From Marinobacter denitrificans (GTDB lineage Bacteria; Pseudomonadota; Gammaproteobacteria; Pseudomonadales; Oleiphilaceae), in NCBI RefSeq assembly GCF_008795955.1, contig NZ_VMHN01000008.1, positions 1 through 64,000 on the forward strand: a stretch of 64,000 nucleotides of DNA, given 5' to 3'. A program made the position numbers and the translations under genes. Shown here piece by piece: positions 1 to 8,343 of this stretch (within the stretch, counting starts at the first letter, position 1; every line of letters begins with the position of its first letter). A model generated the notes under the pieces. That model worked only from the letters and a program-made list of their open reading frames with translations. It made no database searches and had not been told where the DNA came from.

Positions 1-56
1 GATATTTCGTATCCGAAATACCTCGGCCAGCGCCCACACGAATTACTTGGTCAACT

Positions 57-68
57 TTTTAAAGAGCG
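57..68 (-). promoter_or_regulatory. boxA-like antitermination element of an rRNA operon leader
   Basis: Read on the minus strand this is CGCTCTTTAAAA, close to the rRNA antitermination boxA consensus TGCTCTTTAACA. About 20 bases further downstream (towards position 1) the same strand carries GTGTGGGC, like the boxC that follows boxA in E. coli rrn leaders. Together with the two strong promoters just upstream this indicates a leader running into a 16S rRNA gene beyond the left edge. The rRNA gene itself is not in the window. Confidence 0.7.
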
Positions 69-96
69 TTCGGGGCTTGCCCGATCAAGGTGGCGT

Positions 97-124
97 ATTC
101 TACATCGAATCACCGCCTTGTCAA
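97..124 (-). promoter_or_regulatory. rRNA operon promoter, proximal (P2-like)
   Basis: On the minus strand a perfect -35 TTGACA (119-124) is followed after 16 bases by TAGAAT (97-102). It lies about 30 bp upstream of the boxA-like element. The -35/-10 pair is identical to the one about 136 bp upstream, as expected for tandem rRNA promoters. Confidence 0.75.
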
Positions 125-232
125 CCGTTTATTTTGGCTCCGATTCAAAACCGGAAAATTGCCAACCAATTCAAACGGTTGCCTTTCAATTTCTGACCCG
201 CCTCAGTGGCGTGTCCCTCGAAAGAGATGCGC

Positions 233-260
233 ATTCTACAGAGCCCTGCGCATGTGTCAA
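233..260 (-). promoter_or_regulatory. rRNA operon promoter, distal (P1-like)
   Basis: On the minus strand TTGACA (255-260) and TAGAAT (233-238) are separated by 16 bases. The bases upstream of the -35 (about 265-290) are AT-rich and could act as an UP element. No gene is seen in 1-350; the stretch is explained by these two promoters and the leader. Confidence 0.75.
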
Positions 261-350
261 CGAGCTTAACCAACTATTTTTACTCTATCTCGGTTTGCAC
301 CTACAGCGCTGCTCAAATCGCATCCAGAATGCTCACTTTTCATACCAGAT

Positions 351-1202
351 TCACGCAGACTGGCCCGAGGAACGACGCGACTTTCTGAACAAAGCCAAAA
401 CCGGACCCGACAACGCGTAACCCAGAAACCCGGTAAACAGCACAGTGGCCGGATCAAGTGCAACCACTACAAAGATGAGGACCACCAGAAGAATCGCGGC
501 GAACGGTACCCGCCCCCGCATATCCAGATCCTTGAAGCTTTTATAAAGGATATTGCTCACCATCAGCACGCCACAACCGCCGACCACAATGATCGTCATC
601 AACGTCAGCCAGCTTGCGGGTTCCACGAGGTGGAAACACCACACCAACCCGGCGACACACGCCGCCGCAGCAGGACTGGGCAGCCCCACGAAAAACTTTT
701 TGTCTACGGAGCCGATCTGCGTATTGAAGCGCGCCAGCCGCAGCGCGGCACCGGCGACGTAGATAAACGTAATGGCCCAACCGACCTGGCCAAGATTATT
801 TAAAGACCAGAAGAACGCCACCAACCCAGGCGCCACACCGAAAGCGACCATATCAGCCAGGCTGTCGTATTCCTCGCCGAACTTGCTCTGGGTATTAGTA
901 AGCCTCGCCACCCGACCATCGAGGCCATCAAGAATCATTGAGACAAAAATGGCAATGGCCGCGTTATCAAACACGCCGTTGGCGGCCGACACAATTGCAT
1001 AGAAGCCAGAGAACAGCGATGCCGTTGTCAGCGCGTTCGGCAACAGATAAATCCCCTTCCGACGAACCGGGGCACCCTCAACAAGCTCCTCCTCGACAAC
1101 CTCTCCTGTCTCCAGGTCAAACTCCTGGTCTTTGGAGTCATTCTGCTCCTGGGCCGCTTTTGTTTCAGTGGCCGCATTAACCTGCTTCTTTTCGTCACTC
1201 AT
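351..1202 (-). CDS. pssA: CDP-diacylglycerol--serine O-phosphatidyltransferase
   Basis: Membrane enzyme that makes phosphatidylserine from CDP-diacylglycerol and serine, the first step to phosphatidylethanolamine. The CDP-alcohol phosphotransferase signature is complete: DGLDGRVAR at about residues 92-100, then G109, D113 and D117. An acidic, probably cytoplasmic N-terminal tail of about 45 residues precedes several hydrophobic segments. The start at 1202 is chosen over an in-frame ATG at 1223 because a GGAG sits 8 bases before it and the upstream ATG has no ribosome binding site. The length, 283 aa, fits the type II (membrane) family. It lies downstream of ilvC on the same strand, behind a strong hairpin, so it is probably transcribed separately. 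Confidence 0.93.
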   Translation of the reverse strand: MSDEKKQVNAATETKAAQEQNDSKDQEFDLETGEVVEEELVEGAPVRRKGIYLLPNALTTASLFSGFYAIVSAANGVFDNAAIAIFVSMILDGLDGRVARLTNTQSKFGEEYDSLADMVAFGVAPGLVAFFWSLNNLGQVGWAITFIYVAGAALRLARFNTQIGSVDKKFFVGLPSPAAAACVAGLVWCFHLVEPASWLTLMTIIVVGGCGVLMVSNILYKSFKDLDMRGRVPFAAILLVVLIFVVVALDPATVLFTGFLGYALSGPVLALFRKSRRSSGQSA

Positions 1203-1240
1203 TCCTGTCACTCCAGAAAGCATTTAAGCGGAGTATATAC

Positions 1241-1271
1241 GAAAAACGCGGCCTCCCGGGCCGCGTTTTTC
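1241..1271 (-). terminator. Strong bidirectional terminator between ilvC and pssA
   Basis: A 13-bp perfect inverted repeat (1241-1253 and 1259-1271) with a 5-base loop. It begins with GAAAAACG and ends with CGTTTTTC, so both strands have a T-run after a GC-rich stem. It ends the ilvI-ilvN-ilvC transcript on the minus strand. Confidence 0.85.
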
Positions 1272-1292
1272 AAACAAGTCCGGAGTACCGGA

Positions 1293-2309
1293 TCAGTTTT
1301 TCTCTTTGTCTACAATCTTGTTTGCAGAGATCCAGGGCATCATGGAGCGCAATTTCTCACCTACGGTCTCGATCTGATGTTCGGCATTGATGCGACGACG
1401 AGCCGTCATGGACGGGTAGTTGCTGCTACCTTCCTGGATAAACATCTTGGCGTACTCACCGGTCTGGATGCGCTTCAATGCATTGCGCATGGCTTCACGG
1501 GACTGCTCGTTGATGATCTCGGGGCCAGTAACGTACTCACCATACTCCGCGTTGTTGGAGATGGAGTAGTTCATGTTGGCGATGCCACCTTCATACATCA
1601 GGTCAACAATCAGCTTGAGCTCGTGCAGGCACTCGAAATAAGCCATTTCCGGTTCATAACCGCCGTCCACCAGTGTTTCGAAAGCGGCCTTGACCAGCTC
1701 AACGGTACCACCACACAGAACAGCCTGCTCACCGAACAGGTCGGTTTCAGTCTCATCCTTGAAGGTGGTTTCAATGATTCCCGTACGCCCACCGCCGATG
1801 CCGCTCGCGTAGGACAGAGCGAGGTTCTTGGCATTGCCGGACGCGTCCTGGAAGATCGCAATCAGATCAGGAATACCGCCGCCACGAGTGAATTCTGTGC
1901 GTACGGTGTGGCCCGGCGCCTTGGGCGCGACCATGATTACGTCCAGGTCTTTGCGCGGTACGATCTGGTTATAGTGGATCGAAAAGCCGTGAGCAAACGC
2001 CAGTGTAGCGCCCTGCTTCAGGTTCGGCTCAATCTCCGCGCTGTAAAGCTGCGCCTGGAACTCGTCCGGCGTCAGTACCATTACCACGTCAGCAGCAGCA
2101 ACGGCAGCCGGTACGTCGCTGGTTTTAAGACCGTAGGCTTCCGCCTTGGCAATGGAAGATGAACCCGGGCGTAGACCAACAGTCACATCAACACCGGACT
2201 CTTTCAGGTTGCACGCATGAGCGTGGCCCTGTGAGCCAAAACCGATGATGGCAACTTTCTTGCCCTGGATGATGGAAAGGTCGCAATCTTTATCGTAGTA
2301 AACCTGCAT
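1293..2309 (-). CDS. ilvC: Ketol-acid reductoisomerase (NADP+), class I
   Basis: Second common enzyme of valine, leucine and isoleucine synthesis: it isomerises and reduces acetolactate or acetohydroxybutyrate using NADPH and Mg2+. The Rossmann motif GFGSQGHA is at residues 23-30, and the C-terminal domain has the acidic metal site around ETDLFGEQ. At 338 aa it is the short class I form, unlike the roughly 490-aa class II enzyme of E. coli. It is the last gene of the ilvI-ilvN-ilvC set, 69 bp after ilvN, and is followed by the terminator at 1241-1271. Confidence 0.97.
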   Translation of the reverse strand: MQVYYDKDCDLSIIQGKKVAIIGFGSQGHAHACNLKESGVDVTVGLRPGSSSIAKAEAYGLKTSDVPAAVAAADVVMVLTPDEFQAQLYSAEIEPNLKQGATLAFAHGFSIHYNQIVPRKDLDVIMVAPKAPGHTVRTEFTRGGGIPDLIAIFQDASGNAKNLALSYASGIGGGRTGIIETTFKDETETDLFGEQAVLCGGTVELVKAAFETLVDGGYEPEMAYFECLHELKLIVDLMYEGGIANMNYSISNNAEYGEYVTGPEIINEQSREAMRNALKRIQTGEYAKMFIQEGSSNYPSMTARRRINAEHQIETVGEKLRSMMPWISANKIVDKEKN

Positions 2310-2378
2310 GTATAACCTCTATATATTGTTTAGTGGCCTGTTCCTGGCCGACATTGTACAGAATGATGTTAACGCCTG

Positions 2379-2870
2379 TTACAGGCTTAATACCTTCTCG
2401 CCACGGGCAATACCGGAAACACCGCTGCGAACGACCTCAAGCACCCCCGAGGTCCCTACCGCCTGGATAAAGCCATCCAGCTTTTCACTATTACCGGCCA
2501 GCTGGACGGTATAGACAGAGCTGGTGACATCCACGATCTGGCCGCGAAAGATATCAACGGTGCGCTTGATCTCGGCTCGCTGCGACCCGGTTGCCTTGAG
2601 CTTGACCAACATCAGCTCCCGCTCGATGTGTGCCCCTTCGGTCAGATCTACCAGCTTGACCACCTCGATCAGCTTGTTGAGCTGCTTGGTAATTTGCTCG
2701 ATGACCTTGTCGGAACCGGTGGTGGTTACCGTCAGGCGTGACAGGGTCTCGTCCTCGGTCGGCGCAACCGTCAGCGTCTCGATGTTGTAGTTGCGCTGTG
2801 AGAACAGCCCCACTACACGGGACAGGGCTCCAGGTTCGTTCTCAAGCAAAACAGAAATGATTCGACGCAT
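2379..2870 (-). CDS. ilvN: Acetolactate synthase small (regulatory) subunit
   Basis: Regulatory subunit that binds valine and activates the catalytic subunit encoded just upstream. The N-terminal ACT domain begins MRRIISVLLENEPGALSRVV and is followed by the family's C-terminal domain; total 163 aa, the usual length of IlvH/IlvN. The ATG at 2870 is preferred over one at 2900, which would lie inside the end of ilvI and add residues unlike the family. The gap to the ilvI stop is only 2 bp, so translation is probably coupled. By length it is closer to E. coli IlvH than to the short IlvN; the symbol ilvH would be equally valid. Confidence 0.95.
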   Translation of the reverse strand: MRRIISVLLENEPGALSRVVGLFSQRNYNIETLTVAPTEDETLSRLTVTTTGSDKVIEQITKQLNKLIEVVKLVDLTEGAHIERELMLVKLKATGSQRAEIKRTVDIFRGQIVDVTSSVYTVQLAGNSEKLDGFIQAVGTSGVLEVVRSGVSGIARGEKVLSL

Positions 2871-2872
2871 AA

Positions 2873-4591
2873 TCAGACCCTCTCCGTCTTGCTCAGCCAC
2901 ATGTCCTTCATTGAGCCGCGCGCCACCTGCATCGGGTAGACGTGCTCAAACCGGTCGACGTAGATATCAACGAATACCAGCTGATCTTTCATCGCCAGCA
3001 CTTCTTTCAGCTTCGATTCCAGATCTTCCTTGCGATCAATGCGGACACCAACATGGCCATAGGCTTCCGCCAGCTTGACGAAGTCCGGCAGAGAACCCAT
3101 GTAAGACTCGGAATGGCGGGACTCATAGTTCATGTCCTGCCACTGCTTGACCATGCCAAGCGCCTGGTTGTTCAGGTTGATGATCTTCACCGGCAGGTTG
3201 TACTGCTTACAGGTAGACAGTTCCTGTATATTCATCTGGATACTGCCCTCACCGGTAATGCAGAGCACCTCATCGTCCGGGTGCGTCAGCTTGACGCCCA
3301 TGGCGGCCGGCAAGCCAAAGCCCATGGTGCCCAGGCCGCCGGAGTTGATCCAGCGATTGGGCCTGTCAAACTTGTAGTACTGAGCCGCAAACATCTGGTG
3401 CTGCCCCACGTCAGAGGTCACAAACGCCTCGCCGTTGGTTAACCGCCAGAGCGCTTCCACGACCTCCTGCGGTTTGATGAGGTCCGGGCTGGTTTCATAC
3501 CGCATGCCATGGAAAGCCCGCCATTCTTCAATCTGTTTCCACCAGGCGGCGATTGCCTCAGCATCCGGCTTTTCCTTGCTCTCCCTGACGAGGGTGATCA
3601 TTTCCTTGAGCACAGCATCCACCGGACCCACGATGGGAACATCTGCATCGATGGTTTTGGAAATGGAAGCCGGGTCAATATCAATATGAACAATGCGGGC
3701 ACCGGGACAGAACTTCTCGGTTGCGTTGGTCACCCGATCATCGAATCGCGCGCCTACACACAGGATCAGATCCGAGTGATGCATGGCCATGTTGGACTCG
3801 TAAGTACCATGCATGCCCAGCCAGCCAAGGTGCTGTTTGTCAGAAGCCGGGTAGCAACCAATGCCCATCAGAGTATTGGTAATCGGATAACCCAGCATCC
3901 TGACCAGTTCGGTCAGCTGGTCAGTCGCCTTGCCAAGAATGACACCGCCGCCGGCATAGATAATGGGGCGCTTGGCCGCCATCAGCATATCCACAGCTTT
4001 CTTGATCTGACCTGCATGGCCGCGGATGGCCGGGTTGTACGAGCGAAGCTTCACCTTTTTCGGGAACACATACTCGTAACGCTCATTCGGCGTGGTCATA
4101 TCCTTGGGGATATCGACCACTACCGGGCCGGGGCGACCGGTTGCGGCGATATAATAGGCTTTACGGATGATTTCCGGAATTTCCTCCGGATGACGCACAC
4201 TCAGGTTGTGTTTCACAACGGGACGGGAGACGCCGATCATATCGGTCTCCTGGAATGCATCTTCACCAATGAGGGTTGATGCGACCTGACCACACAGCAC
4301 CACCATGGGAATGGAATCCATGAATGCGGTGGCAATGCCGGTAATGGTATTGGTGGCTCCAGGACCCGAGGTGACCAGTACGGTACCCGGTAAGCCGGTA
4401 GCACGGGCGTAACCGTCGGCCATATGGACCGCAGCCTGCTCGTGACGCACCAGAATGTGCTTGACCTTATCCTGCCTGAACAACGCATCATAAATATGCA
4501 GCGCTGCACCACCCGGATAGCCATATATGTATTCGATCCCTTCATCTTGCAGGGACCGGATCAGCATATCGGCGCCAGACAATAACTCCAC
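2873..4591 (-). CDS. ilvI: Acetolactate synthase large (catalytic) subunit
   Basis: Thiamine-diphosphate enzyme that condenses pyruvate with pyruvate or 2-ketobutyrate, the committed step of branched-chain amino acid synthesis. The catalytic glutamate is E51 in the motif RHEQAAVHMADG, and the C-terminal ThDP-binding region carries GEGSIQMNIQELST followed by the downstream Asn. The length is 572 aa, normal for the family. First gene of the ilvI-ilvN-ilvC operon; a candidate promoter lies about 300 bp upstream, leaving a long structured leader. The symbol ilvB is also used for this family in Pseudomonas relatives. Confidence 0.96.
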   Translation of the reverse strand: MELLSGADMLIRSLQDEGIEYIYGYPGGAALHIYDALFRQDKVKHILVRHEQAAVHMADGYARATGLPGTVLVTSGPGATNTITGIATAFMDSIPMVVLCGQVASTLIGEDAFQETDMIGVSRPVVKHNLSVRHPEEIPEIIRKAYYIAATGRPGPVVVDIPKDMTTPNERYEYVFPKKVKLRSYNPAIRGHAGQIKKAVDMLMAAKRPIIYAGGGVILGKATDQLTELVRMLGYPITNTLMGIGCYPASDKQHLGWLGMHGTYESNMAMHHSDLILCVGARFDDRVTNATEKFCPGARIVHIDIDPASISKTIDADVPIVGPVDAVLKEMITLVRESKEKPDAEAIAAWWKQIEEWRAFHGMRYETSPDLIKPQEVVEALWRLTNGEAFVTSDVGQHQMFAAQYYKFDRPNRWINSGGLGTMGFGLPAAMGVKLTHPDDEVLCITGEGSIQMNIQELSTCKQYNLPVKIINLNNQALGMVKQWQDMNYESRHSESYMGSLPDFVKLAEAYGHVGVRIDRKEDLESKLKEVLAMKDQLVFVDIYVDRFEHVYPMQVARGSMKDMWLSKTERV

Positions 4592-5076
4592 GATGTTCTA
4601 CCCTCTTCTACGAGTGAATGAGCCGGGAAGCGTCCCGGTTGCCTGGATGTCCGGGCATGAAGCTTCTTGTGAAAGCTTAACCGGATATTCCGCCACACCA
4701 GCTGTTAAGAGGTTGTCTCCTGGCCAGCCGCCCTCCTGAGGGTTGCGGAGAACGGCCAATCAACGGGTTGCACGTAAGCAACAACCAGTCCGCGACCTGC
4801 GCGGGGCATTCAGTGTGGTAATTAACGGGGGATACTCGCACGGGATTGCCTGCCGTATTGACCCCAGTCTTCAGGCAATCTGCAATTTTGACAGCGCTGA
4901 ACTCCCTGTCAATAGCGACGGCCGTATTCTCTGCCCCTACCCGACAAAGGTCCGCCATTCTTTGTGCAAGTATTTGAACCAGACTCAAGAAAGTTAGCTT
5001 TATAAATGGCATGATAAACATAGGCTAGACAGAGATGGTGCTGTTTAAAGCAGTACTCCGATAAGGCTAACGCGGA
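4592..5076. other. 485-bp intergenic region: ilvI leader and divergent upstream region
   Basis: No gene is supported here. On the minus strand the stretch between the candidate promoter (4885-4912) and ilvI holds several inverted repeats: a 9-bp perfect stem (4844-4852 with 4872-4880), a CCCTC/GAGGG hairpin near 4730-4742, an AAGCTT-based stem near 4660-4680, and a CCGGGA/TCCCGG hairpin near 4632-4647. None is followed by a T-run, so a classical attenuator is not evident. The right end must contain the promoter of the DUF4124 gene, but I see no convincing -35/-10 pair. Confidence 0.5.
4885..4912 (-). promoter_or_regulatory. Candidate sigma-70 promoter for ilvI-ilvN-ilvC
   Basis: On the minus strand TTGACA (4907-4912) and CAAAAT (4885-4890) are 16 bases apart. 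The -35 is perfect, the -10 matches 4 of 6. Transcription from here would give a leader of roughly 285 bases before ilvI. Confidence 0.45.
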
Positions 5077-5547
5077 ATGAGTAGAGGCATGAACAGAAAA
5101 ATTCTAACCCTGGCAGTACTTCTGGTTGCGGCACCGGCGATTTCCTCGGCTGCCTCCGTCTATAAATGGACCGATGAGAACGGGGTTACGCACTTCGGCG
5201 ATCGCCAACCAAGCGGACAACAGTCAGAGCCGGTCAGCATACGAACCGGGAAACGATCAGAGAGCAACCGTCAGAGCCCACAGGAACAGGTCAAAGCTCT
5301 GGAAGAACGGGAAGCCGAACAAGCCGAGCGGCAGGAAGAGAGCGCCGCGGAACAGGCACGTCGCAAGCAACGGGAAGCCAATTGCGAAACCGCTCGCAGT
5401 AACCTGAGCATCTTGAAGCGCAACAGCCGGATACGTGTGGAAGAGGATGGTGAGCAGCGCTATCTGTCAGAGGAGGAAATTGAAGAACAGCGCACGAAGT
5501 TTGAGGAGATAGCCGACGAGAATTGCGGCGGGCCCTCTGAAGAATGA
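5077..5547 (+). CDS. DUF4124 domain-containing exported protein
   Basis: Small exported protein of unknown function. Residues 1-30 form a signal peptide (MNRKILTLAVLLVAAP with cleavage likely after SSA), followed by the DUF4124 signature VYKWTDENGVTHFGDRQP. The rest is a charged, Glu/Arg/Gln-rich helix, probably coiled coil, with two cysteines. Known family members are periplasmic proteins common in gammaproteobacteria and often near housekeeping genes. The start is uncertain: ATG at 5077 or at 5089; the second gives a more typical signal peptide. It stands alone between divergent ilvI and convergent clpB, with a shared terminator after it. Confidence 0.8.
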   Translation: MSRGMNRKILTLAVLLVAAPAISSAASVYKWTDENGVTHFGDRQPSGQQSEPVSIRTGKRSESNRQSPQEQVKALEEREAEQAERQEESAAEQARRKQREANCETARSNLSILKRNSRIRVEEDGEQRYLSEEEIEEQRTKFEEIADENCGGPSEE

Positions 5548-5583
5548 GCGCAGCAATCACAGCGTACGTGAACGCCCGAAAAG

Positions 5584-5610
5584 AAAGGCGGAGCATATTG
5601 CTCCGCCTTT
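5584..5610. terminator. Bidirectional terminator between the DUF4124 gene and clpB
   Basis: A 12-bp perfect stem, AAAGGCGGAGCA (5584-5595) with TGCTCCGCCTTT (5599-5610), and a 3-base loop. A-run on one side and T-run on the other serve both convergent genes. Confidence 0.85.
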
Positions 5611-5623
5611 GCCGGTTTAAGCG

Positions 5624-8200
5624 TCAGGCCCTGGAAAACTCCAGAGCATGGTCCTTGACCGTCCCGCGAATGGTATCCCCGGACTGGAAATCGCCCTGAA
5701 GCAGCCTTTGGGCCAGCGGATTCTCGATCATGCGCTGGATCGCACGCTTGAGCGGGCGGGCCCCATAAACCGGGTCGTAGCCCACTTCCGCAAGCAACTC
5801 CATCGCAGCATCGTCCAGTTCCAGCTTCATGTCCTGCTCTTTCAGACGCTTGCTGAGGATTTCAATCTGAATCTTCGCAATGCCCTGAATCTGGCTCTCC
5901 GCCAGCGGATGGAACACGACCACTTCATCCACGCGGTTGATGAACTCCGGCCTGAAGTGAGTGCCCACTACCTCCATAACCGCTGACTTCATGGATTCGT
6001 AGTTCTCTTCGCCAGCTTTCTGCTGGATGATGTCGGACCCCAGGTTGGAGGTCATAACGATGACCGTGTTCCGGAAGTCCACGGTTCTGCCCTGGCCGTC
6101 GGTCAGGCGACCATCTTCCAGCACCTGCAACAGTATATTGAATACATCCGGATGCGCCTTCTCGACCTCGTCCAGCAACAATACAGAATACGGCCGGCGA
6201 CGAACGGCTTCAGTCAGATAGCCACCTTCCTCATAGCCCACGTAGCCGGGAGGCGCACCGATCAGGCGGGCAACGGAGTGCTTCTCCATGAACTCGGACA
6301 TGTCAATTCGAACCATTGCCTCTTCCGTATCAAACAGGAATGAGGCCAGCGCCTTGCAAAGCTCGGTCTTACCCACACCCGTCGGCCCAAGGAAAAGGAA
6401 GGAGCCGTTCGGACGATGAGGGTCTGAAAGCCCTGCGCGGGAACGTCTTACGGCGTTGGATACGGCTTCAACGGCTTCGGCCTGACCGATTACCCGACCA
6501 TGGAGGGCGTCTTCCATACGCATGAGTTTGTCACGCTCGCCTTCCAGCATCTTCGACACCGGTATACCGGTCCACTTGGAGACTACCTCGGCAATTTCCT
6601 CATCCGTCACGCGGTTACGGAGCAGCGTCATTTCCATCATTTCCGCCTGGCTTGCCATATCCAGCTGGCGCTCCAGCTCCGGAATCTGGCCGTACTGCAA
6701 CTCCGACATGCGGCCGAGGTCGCCCGCTCGACGGGCATTCTCAAGATCTATCCTTGCCTGCTCCAACTGGCTCTTGATCTTCTGGGAACCGTGCAATGCG
6801 GCCTTTTCGGTATTCCAGACCTCTTCCAGGTCTGCGTATTCACGCTCGACACCGGTAATCACATCCGAAAGCTCTGAAAGTCGCTTTTTGGATGCTGCAT
6901 CGGTTTCTTTTTTCAAAGCCTCCCGCTCGATTTTCAACTGGATGAGGCGGCGCTCCAGGCGGTCCAGGGCCTCCGGCTTGGAGTCCATTTCCATGCGGAT
7001 CTGGCTGGCAGCCTCATCCACCAGGTCAATGGCCTTGTCCGGCAACTGGCGATCAGCAATATAACGGTGGGAAAGCTTGGCAGCCGCGATGATCGCCCCG
7101 TCTGTCACTTCTACGCCGTGGTGGACTTCGTAACGCTCCTTGAGCCCACGGAGTATCGCGATGGTATCTTCCTCATTGGGCTCGGAGACCAACACCTTCT
7201 GGAAGCGGCGCTCAAGGGCTGCGTCCTTTTCAATATTCTCACGGTACTCATCCAGAGTGGTCGCGCCCACGCAATGCAACTCACCCCGAGCCAGCGCGGG
7301 CTTGAGCATATTACCGGCGTCCATGGAACCTTCGGCTTTGCCAGCGCCGACGACGGTATGAATTTCATCGATAAACAGGATGATCTGCCCTTCCTGCTTG
7401 GCCAGTTCATTGAGTACGGCTTTCAGGCGCTCTTCGAAATCACCACGGAACTTGGCACCCGCGATCAACGACCCCATGTCCAGGGACAGAACACGCTTGT
7501 TCTTGAGCCCTTCCGGCACTTCGCCATTCACGATGCGCTGAGCCAGCCCCTCCACAATGGCAGTCTTGCCCACACCAGGTTCGCCAATAAGGACCGGGTT
7601 GTTCTTTCGGCGACGCTGAAGCACCTGAATGGTTCGGCGGATTTCATCATCACGGCCAATCACCGGGTCCAGCTTGCCGGCTTCGGCGCGCTCGGTAAGA
7701 TCAATGGTGTACTTGGAAAGGGCCTGCCGGTTCTCTTCCGCAGAGGGGTCATCGACGGACTCACCCCCGCGCACGTCATCGATAGCGCTTTCCAGTGAGG
7801 CTTTATCCACACCTTGCTCGCGCAAGATACGCCCGAGCGCGCCACGATCATCCAGGGCCGCCAGCAGCATCAGCTCGCTGGAAATAAACTGGTCGCCTCG
7901 CTTCTGAGCGAGCTTGTCGGCAATATTGAACAGCCGGCCCATATCGTTAGACATGGACACATCGCCGGCCGAGCCCCGCACTTCCGGCAAATTTTCGATT
8001 TCCTGGGCCACCGCCTGACGGATTCGACCGGGCTCCGCGCCGGCCTGCTTCAGCAAAGGCTTGATGGAGCTGCCCTGCTGGTCCATCAGCGCCTGCATAA
8101 GGTGAAGGGGTTCGATAAAGTTATGATCCTTGCCTACTGCAAGGGACTGGGCATCCGCCAGTGCGGTTTGCAGTTTGCTGGTCAGCTTGTCGATTCTCAT
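5624..8200 (-). CDS. clpB: ATP-dependent chaperone ClpB (disaggregase)
   Basis: Hexameric AAA+ disaggregase that works with DnaK to resolubilise aggregated protein after heat shock. The layout is canonical: Clp N-domain, first AAA+ module with Walker A GEPGVGKT near residue 206, a coiled-coil middle domain of about 120 residues, second AAA+ module with GPTGVGKT, and the C-terminal oligomerisation domain. The 858-aa length matches the family (E. coli 857), and the presence of the middle domain separates it from ClpA and ClpC. A sigma-32-type promoter lies about 80 bp upstream (8279-8306). Single-gene transcript by appearance. Confidence 0.97.
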   Translation of the reverse strand: MRIDKLTSKLQTALADAQSLAVGKDHNFIEPLHLMQALMDQQGSSIKPLLKQAGAEPGRIRQAVAQEIENLPEVRGSAGDVSMSNDMGRLFNIADKLAQKRGDQFISSELMLLAALDDRGALGRILREQGVDKASLESAIDDVRGGESVDDPSAEENRQALSKYTIDLTERAEAGKLDPVIGRDDEIRRTIQVLQRRRKNNPVLIGEPGVGKTAIVEGLAQRIVNGEVPEGLKNKRVLSLDMGSLIAGAKFRGDFEERLKAVLNELAKQEGQIILFIDEIHTVVGAGKAEGSMDAGNMLKPALARGELHCVGATTLDEYRENIEKDAALERRFQKVLVSEPNEEDTIAILRGLKERYEVHHGVEVTDGAIIAAAKLSHRYIADRQLPDKAIDLVDEAASQIRMEMDSKPEALDRLERRLIQLKIEREALKKETDAASKKRLSELSDVITGVEREYADLEEVWNTEKAALHGSQKIKSQLEQARIDLENARRAGDLGRMSELQYGQIPELERQLDMASQAEMMEMTLLRNRVTDEEIAEVVSKWTGIPVSKMLEGERDKLMRMEDALHGRVIGQAEAVEAVSNAVRRSRAGLSDPHRPNGSFLFLGPTGVGKTELCKALASFLFDTEEAMVRIDMSEFMEKHSVARLIGAPPGYVGYEEGGYLTEAVRRRPYSVLLLDEVEKAHPDVFNILLQVLEDGRLTDGQGRTVDFRNTVIVMTSNLGSDIIQQKAGEENYESMKSAVMEVVGTHFRPEFINRVDEVVVFHPLAESQIQGIAKIQIEILSKRLKEQDMKLELDDAAMELLAEVGYDPVYGARPLKRAIQRMIENPLAQRLLQGDFQSGDTIRGTVKDHALEFSRA

Positions 8201-8278
8201 AGTCTGGTCTTCCCCGATGTCTGTCGTGCGGCCGGGCGGGCGTTCCCGCCGGCGGCAATTCCTCTGCTTTGACAGTTA

Positions 8279-8306
8279 ATGTAGGGGCGATTGGCAGGAC
8301 TTCAAG
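8279..8306 (-). promoter_or_regulatory. Heat-shock (sigma-32 type) promoter of clpB
   Basis: On the minus strand CTTGAA (8301-8306) is followed after 13 bases by CCCCTACAT (8279-8287). This matches the RpoH consensus of CTTGAA and CCCCATnT at the right spacing, and the gene downstream is a classical RpoH target. Confidence 0.75.
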
Positions 8307-8343
8307 CGCACACAGGCAAGAAGTGTCAGAAAATTGACGGGCA

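Noticed and set aside
1..350. Short open frames at 118-420 and 206-388
   Set aside because: They overlap the tandem rRNA promoters and the pssA 3' end and have no ribosome binding site.
4720..4824. A possible 34-codon ilv leader peptide with a few Val/Leu codons
   Set aside because: No ribosome binding site and too few branched-chain codons to claim an attenuator; mentioned only as a weak possibility.
4677..5021. A 114-codon minus-strand frame upstream of ilvI
   Set aside because: No similarity I can recognise, no ribosome binding site, and it would span the candidate ilvI promoter.
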